From positions 496,001 to 560,000 of the forward strand of contig NW_024466413.1 of the NCBI RefSeq assembly GCF_017591425.1: DNA of 64,000 nucleotides. Reading direction: 5' to 3'. How positions within the stretch are numbered: position 1 is the first letter of the stretch; each line of letters begins with the position of its first letter. Below the pieces are notes generated by a model. The model made no database searches and was not told where the DNA came from. It saw only the letters and a list, made by a program, of their open reading frames with translations. This DNA comes from Ochotona curzoniae. Its lineage: Eukaryota > Chordata > Mammalia > Lagomorpha > Ochotonidae. The position numbers and the translations under genes are program-made. This document shows, piece after piece, positions 12,921-25,862 of this stretch.

Positions 12921-12933
12921 CCCCCCCCCCCCC
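12921..12933 (+). repeat. Poly-C tract
   Basis: A run of 13 consecutive C bases in the intron. Confidence 0.9.
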
Positions 12934-13566
12934 AGAGGCAGCTGTTTGCTCCAAAATGGATTTTGAAGACTTCCATTATAGCCACTTGACCATGTGTCTG
13001 TGGCCCCGCGTTTGTGAGAGGCTCTGGAGGGTGTTACACTCAAGTCTGCCCTGGCTCTCTGGGGAGCCGTGGGCAGTAGCCATCCTGAGTCCTGGGGAAA
13101 GCACACGTCCAGCCAGGCTCAGCTCCATCACTGAGCAAGCTCTACTTTCCAGACCTCTCCTGTTGCTGCTTTTCCTGTGTGCACCACTTGAGGGTTTTGC
13201 AAACGGGTTGTGCTGTCAGCATTTCAGAAGCCCCGGCCCTTCTGTGTAGTTGGCCATGCTTGTCTGGATCTGCCTGCTTGATATGAAGGCCTTGGGGCCA
13301 GGGATTGCTTGTGCAAACTTAGAGCCTTCCAGTAGTAGGCGCTGTGGGCTGCAGGCCGTGTGACAGCCCAGCTGCCCCCACTGTCCACTGCTCTTCTCCT
13401 CTCCCTCCCATGTTTGTGATCTAAGTTGTTGCCCCCTTCAGGACCCAGAAGCAGGGGGCGTTGTATATCACCTCAAAGAGTGCAGCTGACTGAGGTCGTT
13501 TGGACCCATTCTGCTTTACTGGAAGGGAAGGGGCAGGACAGCGGAGTGCTTCCTGTGCCTCACAAA

Positions 13567-13588
13567 GTGTGTGTGTGTGTGTGTGTGT
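13567..13588 (+). repeat. (GT)11 microsatellite
   Basis: This is a pure GT repeat of 11 units in the intron. Confidence 0.95.
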
Positions 13589-14629
13589 CTGGGTGAGCCA
13601 ATATGTACGGGAGAGTAGTGTGTTTTCCCTTGGGGATCATCCCCAGCCGGGGTGATTGCCACCGGGCTCAAGGTGGCTGACTTAGGACCAGGGTTTGCTG
13701 GCATGGAGGGCATACCTGGACTCCTGCCATTTGTCCCTTGGGCACAGCCTTGAACCTGCTAGAAATACAGAGGGTGCTGCGAACCTTCTGTCCCTTGTTC
13801 ATGAACACAACCTTCAATGGTTCTCATGAAATGGATGGCATTTTCTGTTTCTTATTTTTTTCCGCCTGTGCCCTTAAGGTGTAGGATTCTGACACACAGC
13901 TCCTGCTCCTGTGGGTGCCTGGCCCTGCCTTACCTATGTAGCTCGCTGCTGAGTTTCTGGGGACACTGTAGATGACAAGATAAGGCCTGGCCTTGAGGCA
14001 GCTGGAGACCCAAACTGCTGGCTGCAGTTCTGGTGACAGGCAAGGACAGTTAAGCCACCACCCAGCCTGTGTCACCCGGCTCAGCACACGGAGGACCCGT
14101 GCCTTGATGGCCTTGGGAATTCTTCTCCTAGGTCCTCATTTGTCAGGGTGTGCCCCCAGCCTCCCGCTGTGGAGTTTGGTCAGGGATGGGCCTGTGGTGT
14201 CTTCCATCTTTCTGTTACTTTTAATTCTACCTAGTCAGACCCTGGTGAGGGGCCTGCCCACCCAGCGTTGCACGGAGGCACCAAGGAAGAGGGGACCTTT
14301 TTGTCCATTGTGGCTCCTGGCTGTGCGGTGCAGCCCCTCCTCCCTAGGTTGCTCTTGGTCCAGGGCTGGTTGGACTTGCTCTGGACTCTCTGGGAAACGT
14401 GGCCTTCTAATGGCTGCCACGGAGGGTAGGGGCATAAGTGGGGTTCCGTCTGATCCTAGGTGTCACAGAGGTGATGTTCTCTGGGGATTTGGAGATACCC
14501 AGCCTAGCTCTCGAGGCAAGGACGGGGGTCCAGATGCTAACTTGCTTCTCCAGCTCATTCTGGGCTGTACTCCCCAGCTAAGACTGACAAGGTAAGGGCG
14601 GGGGCAGAAGGTGAACCGCAGCTTGCAGG

Positions 14630-16765
14630 ACACCTCTTCATCCTCGCACCTGCTTGTTCATACCTCCCCCACACAGTCCCCAACCACTCACCTGGCCCTC
14701 TACATGCACTCCTGTCCATATGTGCTCCTATCAATCATTGTACACTTAGTCTGTCACCCATTCATTCCTCTGTCCACCGTCGTATTACTTGGTGATCTAC
14801 ATACCTGCTCATTCATTCTCCAATAGACTATTGTGCTATTTGGACCCTTGTGCACCTGTTTGACATGCCTCCATCCACACACCTGTTCAAACATGCTCCT
14901 ATCAGTGATGGCACACTCAGCCTCACAGTTCCTATTCATTCCACTGACTGTGTTATGTTGTCATATGTACACCTGTTCTTTCCTTCATTCCACTATAACA
15001 CTGAATCTTCCACATACCTGTTCACTTATTCCTTTTATTCCAGCTTTATCACCTAACCCTCCGTGCACCTATTAATGTGTTCTTCCACCCACCACTGTGT
15101 CACTCTGCCCTTCACACAACTGCTCATTCATTCCTTGAACACAATTGGTCTTTTACACACCTGTTCATAATGGGTCTATACAGTTACATCACTTGGTCCT
15201 CCATGCACTGTCATTCATTTCCCCAGTGTGTCGTGTCTCAGTGCACCTGTTCATAAGCTTACTCCTCCACAGTTACATGCCGCGGTCTCCATCACCATCC
15301 ACTCAGCCCTCCGTGTGCCTGTGATTCAGTTCTCCATCTGCCATTGTATCCCTCGGGTGACCGTGTACATTTTGTTTTCTCGCCACAAACTGTGTCACAT
15401 GACTACCACACACGAGTCTCTACCTGACATTGCACAACTGATTCTCCACAGTCCAGCTCATACTTGCCCCTGCTGACCATTGTATCACTTGGTCAGCCAC
15501 ACACTTCTTCACACATTGCCCATCAGCCATTGCATCACTAGCCGCTCCACACACCTATTGCTACATTTCCTATTTGCATTTGTATCACCTCATCCTTCCT
15601 GCACTTGTTCATGCATCCCCACATCTTCCATTGCTCTTATGTGTCTCTCTGGATCAGCTGACACATGACACATTTGTTCATCTACAGCTGTGCTACGTAG
15701 TTTTCCATGTGCTTGTTAATATGTGCGGTTGCCTACCATAGTACCTCTGTGTGGTTTGGTCCTTTCCCACTGTTTTGTAATTCCCATGACAACAAAAACA
15801 CTTAATTCTCAGTACAACTGTTCATAATCCCACGTCTTCCATTGCATTATCAGTTCTCAATCCACCTTGTGTTCATTCAACCCCCCACAGTTATGTTGCT
15901 GGATCCCCAAACTCCTGGCTTCTGCTCCACACTGCACACTACTTCCACATTGTATCACCGAGTTCTCCCCCCGTCACTCATTCCCCATTGCCATTGTATG
16001 CACTCTGCCTTCAGTACATTTCCTCATCCGTCATTCTATCAGTCAGTCTTCCACACACCTGTTCATTCATTATCCTGTGAAAATCACATCACTCCATCCT
16101 CCACATCCCTGTTCATACCTGCATCCTTCATAACCGTATCACTTGGTCCTTGATACATATGTTTGGACCTTCCATTTTCCCACATCGTACACTTCAGCAT
16201 CCGCGTGTTTGTTCATGCAGCCATCCACCATCGTATTACCGGATCTTCCTTATACGTATCCATACATTCCCGTACCCATCACTATACCATTCAGTCTTTC
16301 ACAACCTGTTGAATCGTTTCCTCAGAGTTGGGTTGTATCACTCTGTCGTTCACATACCTTTTCATATCTTCCTCATCTTCTCTTCATATGCTTTGTCTAC
16401 AACACACCCATGCGTCCATTCCCCTAGTCACCATTTATTCTTCCAGGACACCTGTTCATACACTGCACGCTGGTTCTCCACAACCTGCTCATATACCCCC
16501 ATCCACCAAGGCACCATTCAGCCATCTACCCAACCGGTTATTCACTTCTTCCACAGTGTCACCTGGTCTTTCCACACCTGTTCATGCACACCTGCAGCTC
16601 TCTGTGATGCCATCACACAGCTGTCCACGCGCCTGGTCACCTCGCCTCTATCCATCAACACTCGATTCTGTAGGTATCTGTATGTGCAATTGCCTGCCAC
16701 TGTATCCTTCAGTGCTGTCATCCACTCCTTTAGACTTCACACTCATGCTGTGGCCACGCACAGGA
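14630..16765 (+). repeat. Decayed minisatellite, irregular units of about 45-60 bp
   Basis: For more than 2 kb the + strand is C/T-rich and cycles through the same phrases: 'cacacctgttcattcattc', 'catccaccattgtatcac' and 'cttggtcctccacacacctg'. Clear instances of the 'acctgttcat' phrase occur near 14965, 15009, 15156, 15241, 16058, 16106 and 16449. Spacing is irregular and copies are strongly diverged, so this is an old tandem array no longer being homogenised. The open frames it produces on the + strand are by-products of its low stop content. Confidence 0.75.
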
Positions 16766-18874
16766 GTGGGCTTTAGCCCCCTGTTTACCTTTTACATTGT
16801 CCAAGAGTGCTCGCTGTTTTTCTGGATTGTGTTCAGCTACTATAGTGGGGGACCCAGGTTAAGGGTGACCTGAGCAAACGGTTCAACTTCTTCACATAGG
16901 AGGCCTGGGATAGACTGATGGGCATCTCCATAAAGGCATGGCTCCTTTTATCTTTCTGCCCAGCCATCTTAACTTGACTTTCAGCTTCAGGCTAGTGTCT
17001 CATGGTGCAAAGATGGCTGCCTATTTCCAGCCTCCTGTGCAGGAAGAAGAGGAAGGGCAAAGGAGAGTGTCAGTAGAACCTACTTCTTTCTAAAGAGTTT
17101 TTCCCACCACTCACTGAGGTCCCACATCTCATTGACTGGGGCTGTGTATTTTCCTTTTTAAAAACTTACTCATTATAGGTAATACTTTGTTGGTCATCTC
17201 CCTTGTGTGTTGATTCTGGTAGACCCTCCCTTGTAGGTTTTCTGTAGGTGGCGATGTTCCTGGGACAGGGAGCACCTAGTGCCTGCTTGTGGTGCAAGGG
17301 GTTCTGTGGCTGCCACTGGAGACATCTGGAGCACACCACCGCTTGGACACTGTGGACCTGAGTGGAGTAGGGGCACCTTAGCCCAATTCCTGCCTACTGG
17401 CACTGATGGCTGCCAGAGCTTGTCTTTGTAACTGTCATGCTGACCCACTTCTTTGGACTTTGTGCAGCAGTTAGCTAGTGATGCCTAAGAAATTTCCCAC
17501 TAACATGGACATTTCCAGCTGTGGTCACTACCTTTTCACAGTCTTTCTCAGCTGGGCAGCTTCTTCTCACTGCTGGTCCACAGGTGAGTTGGGATCACTC
17601 CGCTCCGAGGTCTTTTGTTTTCCTCTGAACAGTGGCAGAAGGCGTAGACCAAGATTGGTCATGCTGTCATTTCTTCCATTATACCATTGGGCATAGCAAG
17701 TCATATGCTCAAAGGCCAAGGTCAAAATGCCTGTCCATAACAGTCACCTGTCCATAACAAGGCCACAACAGTTGTATAGCTTCTCACAGAGCCCACTGAC
17801 AAAAAACCAGTCCAGACCTGTTGCTGATCCCTTCTCCACTCGCTGACCAAAAACCAGCCAATGCCTTTGCTGAGCCCTCCCCTATTCTCTAGCTGTCTGA
17901 TGTGGTAGTGAGAACATGGCTCTAATCTGTTGCTTGCCACTCAGCAGAGTACAGATTGAGTCGCAGGCTGGAGCCGGGTGTCCCTAAATAACCACCCCTG
18001 CTCTGACTGGCTAGTGGATCTTCTTGTGTGTCCCCAGGGATGTGCTGGTTCCATGCTTATCCCTCTGTGTCATGCCAAGCACTTCCTGGCTGGCCTTTGT
18101 CTCCAGCCTCCAGGACCTCTGGAGGGGTTGTTCGTGTTTGCACTTCCTGGAGGCCTAGGAGCCCCACTGCTGGTGCTTGGATCCACCAGGCCCTTGGAGA
18201 ATGTGAGTTGAATGGACATAGGCATGTAAGTGGCACCTTTCATGAGAGCCATACTTAACAGTTCTAGAGTATTCTCTAGGTCTTTCAGAAAAGTAAATCC
18301 CCAAAAATAGCAGCCCATGGATGTGAATGGCAGGTGCTTGCAAGAAGTGTGGGTGGTCTGGTTTCGTTGGGGGAGATGGTGGAGGGTAGAGTCAGTTGTC
18401 CAGAGATTCAGGCTTTCTCTGGTGCCCCTCAGCCTCCCTGCTCAGCTCCAGCTGCCTGCACACCTCTCTAAATTGCCCCCAAAACCCAGGTACCCACGGG
18501 CCCCTTGATTCCTATCTTTCCTTTCTGGAGCTTTGGGAACTGCTCCGCCTCTATGGCTTCCACCAGCCGCCAGTGAGTTAGACAACCATGCTTGTCACAG
18601 GCTCTGTCCTTCCTCAGCAGGGCAAAGGGCACAGGTGGTTAGCGGTCTCTGCTGTGTAGTCTGCTGCCTGTGTTCTGTGTCCTAAGTCCCCCACCCGGAG
18701 CCCTTGGGGGGCTGAGAAGTGGGCAGGGTCAGGTCCACACTACTGAGCTGTGTGGATTCCCACAGCAGACTCCCCCAGCTGCCCTGGGGGAAGCTCAGGC
18801 TGGTTCCTCCATGGTGGAGGCCTCTCTCCAACCTGGCATAGGTCACTCCCTCTGTTGGCTCCCCTGCATCTTTT

Positions 18875-18887
18875 GCACCAGAGGGCG
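18875..18887 (+). promoter_or_regulatory. CTCF-like motif (12 of 13)
   Basis: GCACCAGAGGGCG matches the CTCF core CCASYAGRKGGCR at all positions except the first. It lies in the intron on the + strand. This is a motif match only. Confidence 0.35.
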
Positions 18888-19145
18888 TTTGTCCGGAGTG
18901 TGTAGATACGGGAGCCTGGCCTCTGGCTGAGCCAGCTGTGGGTGCCCTCTCTGGTGGGCACTGGCCTACCTCCTGCTTCTGTGATTTTGAAGAGATCACC
19001 CAGCTCAGAGCCCAGTATATTCATCCATCAAATGGGTAGAGTAAGGGCTGCTTGCTGGAGACTGTGTGGGAATGAACCAAGATAGGTAGAGTTTGGCCTG
19101 ATATGAATGAACAGTGGATGATATTATTAGTGCTATTTATAATTT

Positions 19146-19425
19146 AAAAGTGCATTTATTTGTTTGAGAGGCAGAGATACACACAGAAAAAGCCCTCCCA
19201 TTTGGTGGGTCCCAAAATGGCTGGGACTGGTTCAGGGGCCTTATGGGAATCAGAAATGCAACCTGGGTGTCCCACATGGGTGGCCAGGAACCTGACCGCC
19301 CGCGCCATATCTGGTGTCTCCCAGGCACTGCTGGGCAGGAGACTGGGCTGAAGCCAGCTGTGAATCCCAGGTGCCCTGTTGTGGGCTGGAGATGTACCTG
19401 CTACAGACTGCCCTGCAATAAGCAT
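19146..19425 (-). mobile_element. Old CSINE, minus strand
   Basis: A reversed and diverged CSINE: 'aaagtgcatttatttgtttg' then 'agaggcagagatacacacag', 'ccatttggtgggtcccaaaa', 'gggtgtcccacatgggtgg', and a head segment ending near 19425. It is one of only two CSINEs I recognise within the 27 kb intron. Confidence 0.7.
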
Positions 19426-19629
19426 CACATTAGCCTGTTCTGGGTAAGATGCTGCTAGATGCTGGAGCCTCAGAGAAGGCCATCTGAGCTTGAAACAGTG
19501 GCTGAAGACATGAATCTGAAACCATGGGTTGTGGGAGAGGAGAAGCTGGGAGGAGGCTGCGGTGTGGGAGTGCTCTGAAAGGATGGACAGGAATTTGGGT
19601 GTGGAATTGCAGATAGCCTAGTTCTGGAG

Positions 19630-19742
19630 CTGGGCGATGAGAACACCTGGGTTCCAGTCTTGGCTTGGTGGTTTCATAGCATGTGTGGCCCTGGATAAGC
19701 CACTTCTCTCTTCCCTCATTTCCTCACCTGCAAAGTGGGCTC
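19630..19742 (+). mobile_element. MIR-like ancient SINE fragment
   Basis: The order 'acctgggttccagtcttggc', 'gtgtggccctggataagcca' and 'tttcctcacctgcaaagtgg' matches the central and 3' parts of a mammalian MIR element (trace of the B box, 'tgtgaccttgggcaag' core, 'cctcatctgtaaaatgg' end). Diverged. Confidence 0.55.
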
Positions 19743-20527
19743 CCAGACTGCAGCAGCCTAAGGGTTGGCTGTGGATGCAGAGAGAGAATCCAAGGGCAGC
19801 CAATGAGTGCCCACCTGAGCTGGAGGTGCAGGCCTGCTTCCCTGGCCAGGCACAGCTGCTGCTTCTGCAGGTGACACTTAGGGAGAGGCTGGGTGGGGGG
19901 TGGTGGTGTGGGGAAGGGGTCTTTGCTCCCATCCTTTGTCCGGCCCCAGGACTGTTCCTGAGATGGTCCTCAGTGCCCTTCACCGGGACTACAACACCTG
20001 CCGGTCCCAGGAGCTGCCACCTTGCAGGCTCAGGACAGCTGTCTGCCTGGCTTTGGTTGGGGGCAGGTGAGGTGGGGGCAGGGTCTTGGAGGCAGGGCAT
20101 GGCCTCCGTTGCTGAGGAAGGCTCCTAGGGGAAACTGGCCCCATCCGCCCCTGTGCCGCTTTCAGGACCAGGCACTGGACCTGTTGGCCAAGGCCCAGCT
20201 GAAGTCTGTACTTGGCTTGCTCTGGGCAGAGGCACTGCTGCCAGGAAGAAGGGAAGCTGCCAGCTCCTGCTGAGTCCCTGCAGGCATGGGGGTGGGACCA
20301 GGTGGTGCAGGAAGAGATGGGAGCCTGGGTACCTCAGCCCCACGTCCCAGGAAGGCCGGGTGAGTGCTCACCTGATCCACGGTGCACGCTCACTCCCAGG
20401 ATAATTGGGCTGCACTATGGAGTAGGGGTTTTTGGAGAGAGATGCAACCACAAGAAGGGTGGTCCTAGCATCCCCAGGATCCCCAAGCATCACCTACTGC
20501 TGAGCTCTGCCTCACCCTCTGTGAAAG

Positions 20528-20605
20528 AGGAAGGAAAGACTTGGGTTCAAGTCCAGACCCTCTCATTCATGGGCTGTTTGCTCATCTCTCACATGGAGCT
20601 CCCTG
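20528..20605 (+). mobile_element. Possible MIR fragment
   Basis: 'acttgggttcaagtccagac' followed by 'gctgtttgctcatctctcac' resembles the B-box and 3' portions of MIR. It is short and diverged. Confidence 0.35.
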
Positions 20606-23600
20606 TGTGGGCACCCGTGACAGTGTGCATGCCTGGAGACCCTGGCCCAAACCATCATTACCTGCCTCAGCAAAGACTGTGCTGACTCATTAGAGGATGA
20701 ACCTGACCCCAGTGGCTTAGCTGCTTCAGGATCTGCCCCATAATGGGGAAGTAGGGGCAGCTGCAGGTCAGGCTGGGGTGGCCCCTGGAGACAGTCCCTA
20801 TAAGCTCCAAGCCCTGGTAGCCTCCTGGGCTTCCATCCGTGGCTTCAGCAGCTTTCACCTGCTGTTCCTCATCTTGCCTTCCTGGCGAGGAGGAGGAGGA
20901 GAGGCACACAGGCAGGTGCCAGCTGGGCCTGCACCTGCGTGTCTGGGGGACTCAGGCCTTCCTCCAGAACTCCACCTGGCATCGACTTCTGCTGGCCGTC
21001 ATTGGCCAGATCCATGACACGTGATCTCCCCTGTGTATTTTTAGCTGGGCCCATTGCCGTTCCAAATAAAACCGCAGTTCTCTTAAGGAGGGAGAAGCTT
21101 GAGTGGGTCACCCGAACCCTAGCCTCTGCCCAGCTGCTTGGTCTTGCCTCTATGTGGATGGAGGAGGGCTCTGGCTCCACCGTTGTCTGGTTGCCTGGGG
21201 AGAGAGACAGCATGGATTGCATTCTCTGTAGAGAGGAGCTTGGTGCTGACACAGGAGCTGAGGTGCCAGAGGTGGGACCTACCTGGGGACACTAGGACTG
21301 ACCGGCCCTGCTGCTGGCCAGCTCCATGTGGCTGCAGCAGGGATAGCTTCTTTAGAGACGACACTGGCTTCTTCCAGTCTGCAGGGGCACCTGAGTCCAG
21401 TCAAGCAAGTGCTGGCAGGTGGCTTCTCCAGCTTCAGGGCCCCTCGGTGGATGGTGCTACCCCCTGTCTTCCCAGAATCCTCAGCTGAACTGAGAGTGGT
21501 TATGGCCAGGGCACCGGCAGAGATGGGAGGTGGGGGTTGCCTGGATATGTCTCCTCAGCAGGCATTAGTAATAAATATATCAGCGCAACGCCTGGCAGCC
21601 CCTGAAAGAAGCAGCCGCATCCTGGAGCCTGCTGCAGGCTAGACTCCAATGACTGACAGCGTTGGGGCTGGTCATGTGGGGTGATCTCCAGGGAGCTGGC
21701 CAGCACATGGGAAGTTCTGACCCATTGGGAGCCAGAGGCCCTGTCCATTTTCCAGGGAGCCCAGCTTTGTCCATCAGGCAAAGTGGATGCCTGCCTGTGC
21801 TGCGCCAGTCCAGCTGGGGAAGGGGCAGTGGGAGTCACAGCTTGTCACTCCGACAGCAGAGGAGACAGACAGGTGCCCAGCTAATGATGCCCACAGGGGA
21901 AGTGCCAGGAAGAAGTCACCTGGACATCTAGGATGCTGGGAGAAGAGGGACACGGCTCCCAGGGACAAGGCTGTAGTATGCAGCCGCCCTTCTTAGTGGC
22001 TTCCAGAACACACACATTTATTTTCCTCCATATTCTTGCTGAGGATTGGGGAGGCGGAGTCTCCGCTCCACCAGGTCATTCGGGAGCCCCTGGCCTCTCT
22101 TGCGGCCCTGGCCTCCTGCTTGGCTTAGCATCTTCGCCTTCCAGCTAGGTAATGGGGAAAGAGAGCCTGCAGGTGTACCTGGGAGGGGCCTAGAAAAACA
22201 CCCAGTCACATGACCCTACCTAACTGCCAAGACTTCTGGGAAATGTAGTCCAGCTGTGTGCCTGGGACAAGAGCTACATGAAGTGTGAAGGTTTGCCTAG
22301 GAAGCGTCCAGAGATGCAGAGGTGGAGCATGCAGGATGCCTCAGGTGGGGGTAATAAGACATGAGCTCTAGGCTCAGGTTAGCGAGGGCAAGGCCAGGAC
22401 TGAAGGGTTCCTTGATTGTGGCTGCAGTGTAGCAACTCATTTCTTATGTTTCTGGAGGGCTGGACATCCTTGTGAGTCAGGCCCTCCTTGTGTTGTAACT
22501 CCACAGGGCGCAGAAGCAAGGCTGGGTGGCTGTCACCTGGCTACAAGGGCAGACAGAAAGCCAAGGCTTTGGGCAAGCTCAAGCTGCTAGGGCAATGGGA
22601 TCTTTGGGTGGGGCACTGGTGCAGGGTGGTCCTGGGGTGAACTCCCTAGGGACTGGGGTCTAGGAGCACCCCAGGGCCCATGCATAAGAAGAAAGGGCTG
22701 TTTGTCTCTTGGGAGGAATTCTTGTAACCTGGCAAGGGGCTTTGCCCACTGTATGGTATTTGTCCTTTGCTTGTGTGCATGCATTGTCTTCCCAGCCTGC
22801 TGTGGGCAGCCCATGTGGCCCTGGGAATCCCCTATAGGTCTTTTCACCCTAGTGTTCCCATCTGTCAAATGGGCTCATAGGGCCTGCCAGGCCAGTTTGC
22901 TAAGGATGAGAGAGAGATGAAGGTTGGCAAAGGGTCAGGTGGCACAGCATGCTCACCTGGCATCCATCCCTCCTGATGTCCCACTTCCACAGGGGGCTTA
23001 GGGATCTTCTCTTCTCCTTTTCACAAAAGCCATGCCCTTTAGTCATCGCCCAGTCCCCTCCCACCCTGGCCCTGGGCCACCACCAGTCCACATTGTCCCT
23101 ATTTCCAAGGGACAGGTTTCGAATTCCAAGCCCTTCCTGTGGGTGCCTTTATGGAACTGGGGGCAACAGGCTCCCTAGATCGCAGGCCAGGGCCTCTCTT
23201 GCTGTTTCCCAGTGCCCAGGTCCCATTCTACATGATGAGTCTCTGTCAGTGTGGTGGGCAGATTGCTGTGGGCCTGCAGCTCCCCACCCCCTGCACTGAC
23301 TACCCTCCCAGCTTCCTGCTGCCTGGCTCAGCTTCATCTGTGAGCCGGGCTGTGGAGGAACCACTTCCCCAGGGGCCCTTCTCAGCCAGTAGCTCCTATA
23401 AAAAATGGGACCCCCTCTCTTTGCCCTCTGGACCACCAACTGTGGAACCCAGTCTCTCCCCAGGGAGGACAGTGCCTGGCCCCGGCCCACCCCACTCTGC
23501 TCCCCTGGAGGCGGCCCTCAGGCGCGGGCTGTTGCCATGGGAATTGTGTCTGGGAGTCTATTTTGAGAGCATTTTGCTGGTGTGATTTTTAGTTCTGCCT

Positions 23601-24320
23601 GGTTTCGACTGTCGGTTCTCCACGTCTGGCCGAGTGAGCAGATTTCAGCCGGTCAGGGAGGTTGTGCCGTTCTGTCTTCAGATGTGGCGTTGCCTTGGAT
23701 CAATGGGCAGCAGGTGGCAGGGGTCATGGAAGGCCCCTCCTCGGGACCGCTGGCCCATGTGTGGAGAGCCAGGGGCAGCACAGTGCCCAGCTCCTGGCCC
23801 CTGCTGGCCGGTGAGGGTGGAGAGGTGGGCGTGTGTCCTATCCCCTGGCCCGAGGAGCCACTTCAGGCTCTACAGAGCCAGCTGTGGGGTGGGCAGCAAG
23901 GGGGCCAGTCCTGAGCCGGGGCTCATGCCTGTGGTGAATCCTGCTATCAGCACTGGCTTCGCTGGTCCTGTCTGGTGAAGGCTCGCAGCTCACCTTAGCT
24001 CCAGGTGTCCTGAGCCCTGCTTGGCATTCACTGGAGTGTGAGCTGTGAGTGTTCCACCCACTGAGCTGCAGATGGCCCTCAGGATGGGTGGGCAGGCTTG
24101 GGGAGGGTCAGTGTGGAGCTGGTGATGTTTCAGGATGGACCAGAAAGCGTGTGATCCATTGGGTGGCTGACACTTTGTTGGAGTTTGTCTTGGCACCTCT
24201 CTTCCTTCGCTGACTCAGACACAGGAGCCAGAAGGGGTTAAGGAATGGTCTTGTTCAGGGATCCCAGCCATGGAAAGGCACCAGCCAGACCTGCTCTTCC
24301 CCAGCAGCTCAGCAAGGGAG

Positions 24321-24362
24321 CAGGTGAGTCTTATGCAGGTGAGACACCTGCAGGTGCAGCTG
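24321..24362. promoter_or_regulatory. E-box cluster with a 12-bp palindrome
   Basis: Five E-boxes (CANNTG) fall within 42 bp: CAGGTG at 24321 and 24336, CACCTG at 24345, CAGGTG at 24351 and CAGCTG at 24357. The middle two form the perfect palindrome CACCTGCAGGTG. Such sites bind bHLH or ZEB/SNAI-type factors. Function here is inferred only. Confidence 0.3.
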
Positions 24363-25841
24363 CTTTGCGTTTGGACCACCTGGGAGCACAAGTCCTGCAG
24401 CAGGTGAGTATGCATGGGGCAGGCAGAAGGGAGGGGAGGGTGGAGGGCAGGGTCACTTCTCGTATGGGCCTGGGCAGGTCACTTCCTTCATGGAGTCTTG
24501 GTGTCCCATACAGGGGTTAAGAGCTCAAGGACAGTTTTCAGGGTCATCAGGCCTGACACAGGTGAGAATCCATGGGGTGGATTCTCCACCCGTTGCTGAG
24601 GGTGGCGCACACCAGTGGGCACATTACAGGGCCCTGCTGTGAAAAGTAGGCCTTGGTGTATTAAGCAGGGCCAAAGAGTCAGGATGGAGGTGGGGATGGT
24701 GTGGGGCACATGCTTGGACACTGGTTTCTGGGGGCTCTGTCTCTCCCCTGGAGAAGCCAGAGCAGACACGCCCCAAGAGCGGGTGGGATGTCTCTTCACT
24801 TGGGGTGTCACTCAGTGACTCTTGGGGAGCAGGCATCGTGTGGATCATGGCCTTGTCAACTTGGCATCCTTGGAGCCCGGACAGGTGGGGCTGTTGCACA
24901 GGGTGGGGTGGCGTAGGAAGAGGCCTGAGCTCAGTTTCACCTGTCCTGGGAATGAACAAGTCTCTGCCTGTATGAGTTGCAAGGGCGTGGTTTTAACAGG
25001 TGCCGGGACCAGCATCAGGGCCCCTCAGGCCAGAGATCCCAGAATGTGCATCCCTTCTGGGCCTTGCCTGAGCTGGGGCAGATGGCACAGTCAGCCTGGC
25101 AGTGGCCTCACATATAGCCCCTTGATGCTGCCTCAGTGGTGGAAGGGGGAGGGGCAGGACTTCTTGCCAAAGCCAAGGGCATTAGCGCCAGGCTTGGGTT
25201 GTGGCTTGAACAAGGTGTCTTGGGGTCGAGCCACAAAAGAGCTAATGGTTACTCATCAGCCTGTGTAGCAGGCTGAGGTGGGGCTGGATGGTTCTCAGAC
25301 AGGGACCCCTATCTGTCAGTGGCTCTTTGAACACCTGCTAGGTCTCATGGGCTACACTAAGCAGTGATATGATGGCTGTGGGTGCAGACTGGAGCCAGCT
25401 GCCTAAGTTCAAGTTCAAGCTCCCCCAGAACTTGAAAAGAAGCAGGGAGATCTCTATCTGAGCCTGCCTGCCTTGGCATGGGGTTTTGTTCCAGAAACTT
25501 GAAAGAGAAATTGCGCTGGGGTAGGAAAAATCCTTAGGTGTGGTGTCAGGGGCCAGCGCTCCCACTGGAGTTGGTCCTAACCCACAGGAGGCCTTTGGGT
25601 GTCAGATTCCCCCCGCCCCCGTCACACTTGTCCCACCACACAGGGAGTTTCTTGCTTCACAGTTTGGGGCCTTTGCACATGTTTGGCTTTCCACTCAGAA
25701 TGATTTTCTTGATAACTATCCTGGACATAAAAATTTGAGGCTTACATGCATGCCCACTCCCATCTCAGCTGTTTAGGGGCTTCCTTGGAAAACCTTAGCC
25801 TCCCCAGGTCCCTGCTGAACAACGTGTGTGCTCCAGGGAGT

Positions 25842-25862
25842 TTCAGCACTGTGGACAGCAGC
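25842..25862 (+). promoter_or_regulatory. Near-consensus REST/NRSF (RE1) element
   Basis: The 21 bases contain both RE1 half-sites, TTCAGCAC and GGACAGC, at canonical spacing; 17 of 21 positions agree with the consensus as I recall it, and the mismatches are in tolerated positions (9, 10, 19, 20). REST silences neuronal genes in non-neuronal cells, and KCNK9 is mainly neuronal, so an intronic RE1 15.8 kb downstream of the start codon is plausible. Occupancy is untested. Confidence 0.55.

Noticed and set aside
17790..18000. LTR-like stretch with a diverged duplication ('gaccaaaaaccag' and 'gacaaaaaaccag')
   Set aside because: No clear TG...CA ends, primer site or retroviral coding sequence; too weak to call.
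24320..24570. Several CAGGTGAGT-like splice donors
   Set aside because: There is no open frame with coding character or matching acceptor around them; they reflect the E-box-rich composition.
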